A model generated the notes under the pieces. That model was not told where the DNA came from, ran no database searches, and was given only the letters and a program-made list of their open reading frames with translations. From Myrica gale (lineage: Eukaryota; Streptophyta; Magnoliopsida; Fagales; Myricaceae), in NCBI GenBank assembly GCA_963930655.1, contig OZ005618.1, forward strand, positions 4,424,001 through 4,488,000: a stretch of DNA of 64,000 bases, in the 5' to 3' direction. Positions within the stretch are counted from its first letter, which is position 1. Every line of letters begins with the position of its first letter. Shown in pieces: positions 35,177 through 45,520 of the stretch. The position numbers were made by a program, and so were the translations under genes.

Positions 35177-35505
35177 TGGGTCCCTTTGTCTGAACATCAT
35201 CTTTGAATCGGACTCCAAGCTGCTGTGTAAGGATCTTGAGTTGTCTGATTCACCTCCCTGCTGGAAGATAACAGATCTGGTTTGTTCGCTTCGTAAGGAA
35301 TTCAAAGCTCAATCTGCCTGGCCATTCATTGGGTCCCTAGGAAGCTCAACCAGCAAGCTCACCTCTTGGCAAAATGGGTGGCTAGTTGTAATCTTTCTGG
35401 TTTCAGAGATTCTGTTTCTGTTCCTCTTTATATTCTGTCTTGTGATGTGAACTCTGGTTGTCCCTCTTTTCATAATGCAAGTTGAAGTTTCTAACCAAAA
35501 AAAAA
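35177..35505 (+). mobile_element. 5'-truncated LINE tail, second at the same site
   Basis: A related RNase-H-end fragment (ESDSKLLCKDLE, then SPPCWKITDLV) ends in an A-run at 35497-35506. The same 14-bp word ACACATCAGTTGAT stands before it (35163-35176) and after it (35506-35519). The two LINE tails therefore share one target word three times over. Confidence 0.8.
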
Positions 35506-35843
35506 ACACATCAGTTGATGACCAACTTTCTTTCTGCAAAAGGCTACACGTTGAATGAATAACCTACTGATCAGGCTCATGTCTTGGAAAAGTGTCGAGA
35601 ATATAACATAGAAACGTTTTCCCTTCGTTTGCAGAATAAATTATCGATCCCATGGCGGCCGGGGAGTCCTTAATTGAAGCCCATTAAACTTGACAATGAC
35701 AACCCCCAAAGCAATCGAAAAGGAATCGTCTGCATGCGCATGCGCCCAGAAAACATCTCAAAACCAATGCAATAAAAAAGGAATATATACATTAGTCTCA
35801 TCGATGGGAACACGCAAACCCAACATCCAATAAGAAAAGCATC

Positions 35844-35851
35844 TATAAAAT
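35844..35851 (+). promoter_or_regulatory. TATA box of RTM2-like copy E
   Basis: TATAAAAT, 91 bases before the ATG of copy E, in the same context as in copy C. Confidence 0.5.
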
Positions 35852-35941
35852 GGACACATATATAAACGGCAAGTTTTTCACGTCGTCCAAAACATTTGAT
35901 ATGCAGATATCACCAAAGAACTCGACTGCGAAGCCGCATAA

Positions 35942-37306
35942 ATGCCTTTGAGGTGGCACATTTTGCAGCGGAGGTCGACGTCGACCCATCCCGTATTGGA
36001 TGAGGGGTTTGAATTCAGTCTAGACCGTACGGGTCCAGACACATCCAGACCCACGGTCTGGATTGAATCCAAACGAAATAGACGATAGAGAGGCCACCAC
36101 GTCATTTAATGAGGTCTCTCTGTCGTCGGCTTGGCTCCAGTCAGGCGTGCGTTTTTTGTATACCGGTCGGACCACTATAATTTAAGTGCGACCATACCTT
36201 CGACCACAACGGCGGGAACAAGCATTTTCAACCAATTTTTCACTAAGAGTCGGACGGCCACTACGTGAAGCGGTCGACCGTCTGGTGAAGAGGTCGACCG
36301 GCTCGTCGTGAAAAATGGTTGAAAATGTTTGTTCCCACCGTTGTGGTCGAAGGTATGATCGCTCTTAAATTATAATGGTCCAACCGGTATACAAAAAACG
36401 CGCGCCTGACTGGAGTCAAGCCCAACCAACAACAGAGAGGCCTCATTAATGAGGTGGCGGCTTCTCCGTCGTCCATTTCGTTTGGATTCAATTCATACCG
36501 TGGGTCTGGATGCGTCTGGATTGAATCCGGACCATAGGATGAAAATCTCCAGCCAAAGTCTGTACGGAATGAAGGAGCGGCAGCTGACACTATCTTAATT
36601 CGTCTTCCAACTAGTAACGTAACTTATTACTCATCTAGTTCATATATCTCTGTGGATTTGAGTTTTTGTTTTTTTCTTTTTCTAAAGAGATACTTATTTG
36701 CTTTTTTTTCTTTTACAATTTCGCATGCATTATTCATGAAGTATATATATATATATCATGCTTCTAAGTAGTCATAGTTGCTGAAAGGGAGGGGATAACC
36801 GGGAAGATTTTGCAAGGCTGATGGTTGTGATCCCCATTCTTGGCAAGACATGATTTTTAGAATGAAAAGCCTACGAAAAATGACCTTTTTTTTGGAAGGG
36901 ACCGAACTTATCAAATATAGGATCCATCTTGACTGACTTAGTAAAAAGCAAAATGATTTTGTAGTAACTATATATATATATATATATATATATAGCATAA
37001 TCGGTCTGTACGTACGTGTGACTTTAATATGTGGCGTCTAGTCTTTTTTTCGGGTGGTTCTCTATAACTCGTGTTAGTGTCTATATAGAAAGTTTGTGCT
37101 AGAAACCATTTGCCTCAAAGGCTTAAGGATCAAAGTTGAAATGACCAAATTTGTGTATCGATCCACTCCTTCAACCTTTTGCCTTTTCAGTTTTGTGAAG
37201 GAGCGAATAAAGATCACATACATGAAACCTGCAATAAAGGTTCAGGGTGAGAGATCGAACTCTTGAAAACAAAAAATTGAAACTAATTATAGATTACACC
37301 CATAAT
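35942..37306 (+). pseudogene. RTM2-like copy E, broken
   Basis: Exon 1 starts at ATG 35942 (MPLRWHILQRR) and is cut after the codons for VLDE by a foldback element (36004-36536). It resumes as ENLQPKSVRNEGAAADTILI to about 36617. The intron is extended and contains a (TA)n run at 36969-36994. Exon 2 begins near 37192 after TTTTCAG but lacks the first G found in the other copies. It is truncated within the HSP20 domain at about 37306, where the 3' flank typical of copy C begins. Membrane helix and linker are gone. Confidence 0.8.
36004..36536. mobile_element. Foldback-type element with very long inverted arms
   Basis: The 533-bp insert is an almost complete palindrome centred near 36290. For example, GACCACAACGGCGGGAACAA in the left arm meets TTGTTCCCACCGTTGTGGTC in the right arm, and AATTTAAGTGCGACCATACC meets its complement. 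Its ends also pair (GAATTCAGTCTAGACC and GTCTGGATTGAATCC). Short flanking repeats GGATGA (35998-36003 and 36537-36542) are the likely target duplication, perhaps extended to 9 bp with two mismatches. No coding sequence. Confidence 0.85.
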
Positions 37307-38467
37307 ACTAATTGGTTAATTGGAAATTAATGTCCCTCCTGACTAAACTATATAAAAAGGTCTACAGCTTATAGGGAAAAAAGTTTCTGTAATTCACTGC
37401 TCATTTATTTTTATTTATGTTATTCACTACTCATTTATTTTTAACTATATTAGATTCAAACATTAAATTTAAGATTAAATACACTTTGCAGCCTATAATT
37501 ATGGAGATCTTGACATTTTGCACCTCAATTTATTATTTTTGTCAAATTACACCAATAATTTTAGACACTTTGTCCTCGTATGTTTTTTGGCAGTGACCAT
37601 TTTATGAAAGTAAATCATATTTTTAAAGATCAAAAAATAAATTTTCAAAAAAATTTAAGTAGTGTATTTATTTCTTAAATTTAAGTAAGGAAAACCAAAA
37701 CTGAACAGAGGTTTCAAGAAAAGATAGGATTTGGATCCTAAAAACAATTGCAAATCATAAACAGTCACGGCCTAAAGAGACTAATATCATCCAAGACCGG
37801 AAGAAATACTTTAGAGTAGCCACAATACAGCTCAATGGCTTTCAGGGTCTGACTTTTAGAGACACTAGAGGTACTTCAGAACTTCACTCGTTTAAAATGC
37901 AATGTCAGAAACACTCCTGTATTATTCCTGATGGAATTGCAACGCTAAGGAAGGCATAACGTAATGTCAATTGCAGCCACTCTACGTACTTAGTAGGTTT
38001 GCAATTCACCATCCTTTTGTTCTGTCTCTCAGTGAAGTTCTCATGAGTATCAGGGAGAAGAGGAGAGGGATACCAAAAGAAAAGTCTGTTGGCGGAAACC
38101 AAACCAAGTTGATAAGCCAAACTAGCATCTGGCAAGCCAGAGAGAACAATACTTCCTCTCTCTCTCTCTCTCTCTCTTGAGTATACTCAACCCAATAGGT
38201 TGAATCTCTGCAATCTTTTGCTTTATCATTGCTCATCCCAGCTTTGATATTTCACTGCCAAAACTATGAGGTACCCAAACGCTTCTCTTTCATCATCTAC
38301 CTATAACAGTAACTTGATGGGATATGAACCCCCAGAAAATACACGACATTTGCCAGGCTAACTGCAAAATAAATGAAAATAAAAACTATGCATCTAAGTT
38401 GCCTAACCAGGAAAAGAGAACTAAGAAGTACAAATAAAAAATATCTAATACTTACAATATAATCTTA
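37307..38467. other. Spacer between the RTM2-like cluster and RBL
   Basis: Up to about 37905 this repeats the 3' flank of copy C (phrases such as CTTTCAGGGTCTGACTTTTA and CACTCGTTTAAAATGCAATG). A (CT)n run lies at 38156-38179. No exon is evident. Confidence 0.5.
38156..38179. repeat. (CT)n microsatellite
   Basis: Twelve CT units lie between the RTM2-like cluster and RBL. Similar runs are at 42069-42085 ((GA)n, at the start of RBL intron 2), 44525-44543 ((CT)n) and 36969-36994 ((TA)n). Confidence 0.9.
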
Positions 38468-41400
38468 CTAATCAGAAACCTCATCCCCAAGAAAACCGTT
38501 ACCATTATCCTGATCAATCACAGATTTATTTTTGACTTTTGACAATCTACCAGAAGATTTCAAGGGTTTCTTGACCTTCTCTGCCTGCAATTCCAACCCC
38601 TTCTCAGAAGGTTTTCGCTTTCTTTTCAAACGTGCTCCTCCTGCATCCTCTGCAGCAGAATTATCTATAGCCGCATGAGACAGTGCCTCATTTAAAGAAG
38701 TCTTACACAGAACACTGAGGACATAATATAATCTCAAGGGGCTTGGGAAGAAAGTGCATTTTCGTTTCTCATACTTTATTTGCTTCTTTTTTTCCTCCAC
38801 CATACTCTGTCTATATCCCTCTGGAAAATTCAGAGAAACGATCTTGCAATTGTAGTCTAGTGTAATGATGGCATCTCCACAATTCCCAAGCAAAATTAAT
38901 CCAATTTGATGTCCACCTCAACATTTTTTTACCGATAACAGTTCAATTGTTGCATTATTTAGCATGATTCTTGTCTTACTTTTTCCTTCTCTTCTAGGAC
39001 CTTTTTTTTTTCTAAGCCTAAGGTTCTCTTCTAGGACCTAACTATTATTATCTTTTCCTATTTCTTTTTCTGATAAGTAGCACTCAAATTACCTTCAGGT
39101 GGACTTGATGCATGGTTTGTTGCACGTCCATTAGGTCCATCCTCTTCTGAAAGAGGGGATCCAGACTGATTACTATCCACCAACTTTGACGAACTTTCTA
39201 CACACTTATCTTGCTGCTCATGAACATCAGGAGAAGGAATAGCCGGTAAGAAGCACAGTTCTTCTTGGGACATATCTGAATCGCTGAAAGCTGAATTCTT
39301 CTCAAAAGTCATTATATCAACTTCATCATCTTCATTAACGTCTGATTCTTTCACCTGTAAGCCACATACACTTAAGAAACTAAGACATCAAGAAATTATT
39401 AGCTCAGCCAGTTAAATGCCTTCTCACCTTTTCAGTTTCAGGAACCAGATCAAATTCATCTTCTCGTTCTACATATTCCTCATTTTCCTCCAGCTCCTTG
39501 AAATCAGGTGCAAATGCACTCCAGTTCTCCGTATAATCCTTAGCCCAAATATAGACTAAGCCAGTCAAGGAAACAGAGACAACAATGGGGTGAACAGGAT
39601 GCCATGCTAAGTCAATCAAGGCTTCCTTTGGACCTTCAAGGATTTTCACAAGATGACCAGCCCTATCCCATATGTAAATCTTGTGCTCTCCTTTGCTTGC
39701 AGAACCACCAATTACCCACTCACCATCACCGCTAAAACAAGGAGCTTTCCAATGCATCTTAGTAATAGAATCTTGAAACTCCCGGGAAATTGTTAGGCAC
39801 TTTGACCCAACAACCTTCAACTTCTCAACACCATCTAGCTCATTAAGGGTCTTGTCTAAGTCATCAAGGGTTCCAAGCCCATCTTTTGAAAAGAGAAGGT
39901 TCTCATAGATTCTTATGGTCCGATCATTTGAGTTTGTGAGCAGATACTGCCCATTCCTGCTGAATACTATGTTCTTGATCACAGCACCCCCAGTAACAGG
40001 AACCATGGCACGGACTTGCACAGCTGTATAATCTATTATAAGAATTTCTCCTTTGGAGTTCCCCACATAAACAAGATCCCCATACTTGTCAAAGCAAGCA
40101 GCAGTTGGAGAGAAAGGGGGAGTCCCATCTGAGAATTTGGTGCGTGACTGAGGGACAGCTCCATTGCCTGGGTCAGGGATCGAAACTGGAAGCATAGTTG
40201 TGCTTCCCATGTTCAAGTCAACTATCATGGGAGCAGATGATAGGGGGCATGCCAGGCACAGAGATGGCGTAGAGGAGCCAGGATGTAGGCGAGCTTGTAA
40301 AGGAGTTTGTTGCAGAGTCGTGCGTGTAATCCTCTCACCACTTGCAACATCCCAAAGTGTTAATGACTTGTCAGCAGCAGATACAAGGATACAATGGCCA
40401 TACTTTGACCAACAGACACTTGTTATGGCCACGACACAATCTTTATCTCGGAGCTCCTTAGCAATGCCCCTGGTTTCAAAATCCCAGATAATGCAGTTTC
40501 CATCAGAGCACCCAGCTGGTCAATCAAAAAAGAATCAGCATAAGCAGTAAAGAACTATAATTCACAAGAATATTGCAAGAAAGTCAGTTTAATATGTGCC
40601 CAGCACCTCCAAGAAAAGAAGAAGTTAGAAGGGAAAACAAAATTAAGTGTTTTTGTATAAAAACATAATACATAATAGCAGCAAAATTATTAACCTAATA
40701 CTTAAGAATGGAAATTCTGGACTAATATTGACATTGTTTCCTTGACTAATGAACTTGCCACTAGTATATGCTGCTGCAGTAATCAAATAGTCTTTTCTAC
40801 CTAAGAAATTCAATAATGTAGCTAACTTTACTGAACTCCCCAAATAGCCTATTCAGTTAAAACACATAGTTTTTTTTTTTTTTTAAGTAAGCCAATCTTA
40901 TTAGAAAAAGCGAAAGCAGTACAAGGGACTATACCGAAATCGCTTAGTCCAAACAAGCAACAAAACTACGAAAATCATGAAAATCAACAAAAGGGCACCC
41001 TAACACCGCATTAGCCCAACAATAGAGAGAAAGCAACAAAAACCCTTGTAACTTCACCAAGGACAAAGAAACATCTTCAAAACATCTATTATTGCGATCC
41101 CTCCAAAGACACCACCAAATGCAGGATGGAATCATTCTCCAAATAACCTTAGCCATTGGGTTAGAAAGTCTTCTATTCCAACTCCACAACACATCCACCA
41201 CCGTCTTAGGCATCACCCAATGAAAATTCGTCATGCAAAGAACATGATTCCATAGCCAACGAGCCAAAGAACAATGAAGAAGCATATGGTCCACCGACTC
41301 CCCATCACCACAACAAAGATAGCATCAATCAACAATGTAAACATCTTTTCTACGAAGCCTATCCGTAGTGAGAAATCTCCCATGCATAGCCTCCCAAACA

Positions 41401-42315
41401 AAGAAAGAAACACTCATAGGGCATTTCGACCTCCAAACCCCTTTTCCAAGGAAAAGACAAGGTACTCCTACTAGCAATGGAATTATACATAGACTTAACC
41501 GAAAAAGCTCCATTCATAGAACCGGTCCAATACACCTTATCATCCTCCCCCCAAGACAGTTTTACTTTCCATTTAGTTTCGTGTAAAGGTCCTATCCATT
41601 TAGTTTCGTGTAAAGGTCCTAACTAATCTTTCTAGGGCAAGCGTGATACTACAAGCATATCCAAGTAACTGAACGGCTCGCATTTAGGTAGGTTTTCAGA
41701 ATAGGCAGCTGATTCCATCCCCTATAATCTTCCATGATGGAGGCCACCAGTTATATAAAACCTGAAGTTGGTTCAAATTCTCTGTTACTGAAAGACCCAT
41801 GCAAAAACCAAGAACGAAAAATCTCGCTTTATACAACCAAATGTAACATTTTGTAGCTCTTTCCCTTCAGCTTGTACATAAGCGGTCCTTTATGTCGATT
41901 TCGAATGGTACCGGCCCCGTACACCAACAAAGCAACATAAACTTGAAGCATTGCAAAACCCAATTGCGTACCAATGTCCAAAGTATTGTTGGGGAAAATG
42001 CGAATTCACACTGGAATTTTCTGTAATACCAACCACTTTGTGTGTGGGTTTTTGTGTTTGGGGGGGGGAGAGAGAGAGAGAGAGAAGTTACCAGCAAGAA
42101 GGGTACCACGGCGATTGAAAGCAATGCACTTCATGACCCCATGCTCCAAATACTCCTCTATCACCTCTGGGAAGTCTCCTTGCAGTGGATCTTCGCAATA
42201 CCATACAACAATTGTTATGTCAAACGTTAAAAAACGAACTTTCTACCTAAGCTTAACAAACATCACAGAGAAAGAGAGAAGATAGACGGAGCTAACCTAT
42301 TATCGGTGCGTTCAT
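38468..42315 (-). CDS. RBL: RBL, RbBP5-like WD40 subunit of the COMPASS histone H3K4 methyltransferase
   Basis: Five exons on the minus strand: 42297-42315, 42092-42190, 39428-40515, 39093-39354, 38468-38649; 1650 nt, 549 residues, all GT-AG. The start MNAPIIDPLQGDFPEVIEEY is the N-terminus I know from plant RBL. WD40 blades follow, with visible repeat ends IIWDFE, LTLWDV, IRIYEN, IYIWDR and VYIWAK, then an acidic segment (ELEENEEYVEREDEFDLVP) that in RbBP5 proteins contacts the methyltransferase and ASH2. The C-terminus is basic and nuclear-localisation-like (RLKRKRKPSEK). Length matches Arabidopsis RBL (about 550). The protein acts in the nucleus with WDR5a, ASH2R and ATX-type enzymes to place H3K4 methylation. 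The 1.6-kb intron 2 holds a sense-oriented LINE fragment. All key parts are present, so the gene looks functional. Confidence 0.95.
40870..41580 (-). mobile_element. 5'-truncated LINE in RBL intron 2
   Basis: The minus strand reads the end of LINE ORF2 (FFVWEAMHGRFLTTDRLRRK, then GESVDHMLLHCSLARWLWNH, then SCIWWCLWRDRNNR) and ends AATAAGATTGGCTTACTT plus a run of about 18 A (T run at 40870-40884 on the plus strand). It is the same family as the LINEs in the helicase gene. Just beyond its 5' end (41570-41625) a 27-bp unit (CCATTTAGTTTCGTGTAAAG...) is tandemly doubled. No target duplication was found. Confidence 0.8.
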
Positions 42316-42841
42316 GGTCTTGATTATCTTTCAGAGCCAGGGATCGGAAAGAGAGGGAGAGAGGTCTGCTAGTGACGCTCGCAGGAGGAGAAGGAGGAGG
42401 AGCGAAGAGGTCAAAGAGCTGCAGAACTAGCAGAACCGGGAATCAGGATTTTGGTTCCATTGGATTGATTTACCCGGCAAGCCCAAGTACTTTTCGCATG
42501 ATCTGGGCCGTTCACTTGAAAATTTTGAGGATTATGAGATTTTTTAAATGCAAACATAAAATTTTTGTCTCAACTGTTTTAACTTTTTTTTTAGCTTTCA
42601 CATCAAATAAAGACCCACAATAATTTTATTTCTATTTTTATTTAATTTCAAAATTTAAAAAATAAAAATAGTATTTTAAAATTATAATATTTTCCAACCT
42701 ATATCAAAAATTTTACTACGTTTTTAACGAAAACTTAATAAAATTCTAATTTACATCAATTTTCACAACATCACAAATTTTTTTTTCAAAAATTCTTAAA
42801 TGAAAGCATGCCTTTTATTAAAGCATGTTCGTTTAAACAAA

Positions 42842-43190
42842 GGGGCTGTTCGGTTTGTTTGTATTATCAGGATTTTTTGAATCTTGAGAATACACAAACC
42901 GAACATGTTTTTTAACATCACCGAAAAATAACTACAGCACGTATACCAATAAAGTTAACATCACCTAAAAATTCTTAAAACACAAAAAATTCTCAAAAAA
43001 CTATCAAACCGAACAGCTCCAAAATCCTCAAGATTTTTTTGAATTCTCAGAATACAAAAAATCCTACAACCAAACATCGTTTTTAACACTACATAACAAT
43101 AACTAAAACACGCATACCAATAAAGTTAATATCACCTAAAATTCTCAAAACACAAAAAATTCTCAAAAAACTTCCTAACCGAACACCTTC
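42842..43190. mobile_element. MITE with an adjoining partial second copy
   Basis: The first copy (42842-43020) has inverted ends GGGCTGTTCGGTTTG and CAAACCGAACAGCTCC. Directly after it a second copy (43021-43190) repeats the interior (ATACCAATAAAGTTAA, AACACAAAAAATTCTC) and a decayed right end (CTAACCGAACACC), but has no left terminus. AT-rich and non-coding. Confidence 0.7.
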
Positions 43191-43788
43191 TAAGAGAGCT
43201 CCAATTTGATACGTGAGAGATGATTCTCAGAAGAAAAAAAAAAACTTATGTTATCCAACACAAAATGTGATGGTTAATTGTGATTGTGTTTTGGGAATAA
43301 AAAATAAAAATAAAAAATTATGTTTTAAATGTTTTTACGGTCAATTAGAATTTCGAGGATATGATGAGTTTTTTTTTTAATTTCACAAGTATTATTCAAA
43401 TCAAGGAAATATTATTATATTTTATTCACGATTTTTAGGATGTCGGAGAATAATAAATACTGAAGTGATGAATATTAAATTTATTGTTAAAAAAGCCGGA
43501 ATAATAGTTAGCAAAGAAGCCTCGAGTAGCTTTTGTATGAAAACCAAAAAGTACGTTAAGTATAGCATGAAATCCAAGATTACTAGCTATATTAGTAAAA
43601 ACATTTATATTCTGATATGTTTTTCATGTTTATTATGTATGATCAATATTCTTTAATTTTTTTATATATTTTTTCTCATCTAATCTTCAAACCTATTTAT
43701 TATTTTATAATTAAATAATTAAAAATTCTAATCTTTAAAACTTGTTTAATTTTGTAAATACAGACAATAAATATTAGTCATTGATACT
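43191..43788. other. AT-rich spacer
   Basis: No gene, splice signals or clear repeats are seen. Confidence 0.5.
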
Positions 43789-43892
43789 TAGGGGTGGGCA
43801 AAACTTCCGCCGGTACCGGAATTTCGGTTCTGGTATCGGTTCCGCCTAACTTATACCGCATACCACCCAGAATCGGAGCCAGAGTTGTTATT

Positions 43893-44098
43893 GGTGTTTG
43901 TTTGTGGAAATATTGGGGTTTTGAAAATTTTGGGTATTGGAGTTTGTGAAAAAGTATAGTATTTTATGAAAAAGTGAGGAGCGAGAAGATTTAATTGAAT
44001 AGTATAATATTATTTTATAATTTAATGAGGAGAGAGAGATTATTTTATGATTGTTTGGAAATATTGAGGGGTGAAAATATTGGGAAACAAACACCCCC
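43893..44098. mobile_element. MITE nested in the hAT left end
   Basis: Inverted ends GGTGTTTGTTTGTGGAAATA and its decayed complement (TATTGGGAAACAAACACC) enclose about 206 bp. It separates the GGAGCCAGAG phrase of the hAT left end from the CCGGAACCGGACCC phrase that would normally follow. Confidence 0.55.
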
Positions 44099-45520
44099 AA
44101 GGTATACAAAATAGCCGGAACCGGACCCAGTACCCATAATTTCGTCGAAATAGGGAGGAATTCTGGTACCCCTTTTTTTTAAAAAGAAAAACAAAAAACA
44201 GAATCAAAACTGTGCATTTTGATCCTAGGTTTTTTTTTTCAAAACTCTCCCCCGAATTCTTCCCCCCTCATTCGACGTCTCTCTCAGCTCTCTCACCTCA
44301 CTACGCAGCTCTCTCTTTTACCTCACACAACTCTCTCTCTAGTCTCTCTCACTCTCTCTCAAGTCTCAGCCCTCAGCTCTCTCTCTGTCTCTCACTCTCT
44401 CTGGTCTAGTCTTGGACTCTTGGTGGTCACCCATGGCTGTCTCTCTCACTCTCAGCCCCTCTGTCGTGACTCCGTCGAAGTCCAAGGGCCAAAGCCTCTA
44501 CCTCTCTCTCATCTTTGCCCCCTTTCTCTCTCTCTCTCTCTCTTTCAAACAACGTCTCTACCCTCTCTGTCGCTCTGTTTAATTTTTTGTAAAAAAAAAT
44601 TCAATTTCATTTTCATTATAATCAGTTGTTCTTCTTTCATTATTTGTTAACTAATTAATTTTTTTAGTGCAGGTTACAATATTGACATATTGTGATTTTA
44701 TGTTGTTTCGTGTGTGGCCAAGTGCACTGGATTGAGGTAAAATTTTGTTCACTTATTTAGTTAATTATTTATTGTAGTTCATTAGTTAATTTATAATTTT
44801 ATAGTATAGATTAGATTGTGAAACTGTAGAAGATGAGCTTGATTGGAGGATTTGGTTTTGTTTGAAGTTGTGAAGCTGTATGTAGTTGAAGGATGTACAG
44901 TGGGCTTGATTGATTATTTGATTGGATATTTGGTTTTGAAATTGTGTATGGGTATATATTTTAACGCAATTTGAATAATTTATGTATGAGTATAACGCAA
45001 TCTTGTTTGAAATTTTCTTAATTGATTGTTTTGTGATAGTTGTGGGAGCATGTAGAATTTTTTAAAAAATAATAAAATTTAATATTTGATTTTTGAGATT
45101 GTGAAAGTAGTACATTTGTATGTTTTGGGAAAAAAATTATGTGGGAAGTTTTTTTTTATTTGGTTTTGATTGTGATTGTTTCGATTTTTGTCGATCCGTA
45201 TAAAAATTAAAACTGAAAATAGAAAGGAACTAGTGTTTTTTCAAAAAGTTATGTGAAAAAATTGTTTTGAAATAACAAAAATAGAATTGAAATTATTTGA
45301 CAAAAGGTTACAAATGTTCAAGCTTGGAGAAATGAAATTTGAAATTTTGAATGCAATAAACTTGGAGAAATAAAAGGTTTGGTTTTAAAATGTATGAGTA
45401 TGTTTAATTTAATTTAATGTTCGATTTCTATTTTATTTTTTAAAATGACTATTAGAGTCTGAGTATTTTAGGGGATTAAAATCTTATATATTTTTTTTTC
45501 AAAACTTTTTGTTTTCTCAG

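Noticed and set aside
36261..36590. 109-codon minus-strand frame
   Set aside because: It lies in the arms of the foldback element and mirrors itself; no protein similarity seen.
44212..44650. Ser/Leu-rich open frames in the CT-rich tract
   Set aside because: The reading frames come from CTCTCT repeats and translate to low-complexity Ser-Leu; no gene evidence.
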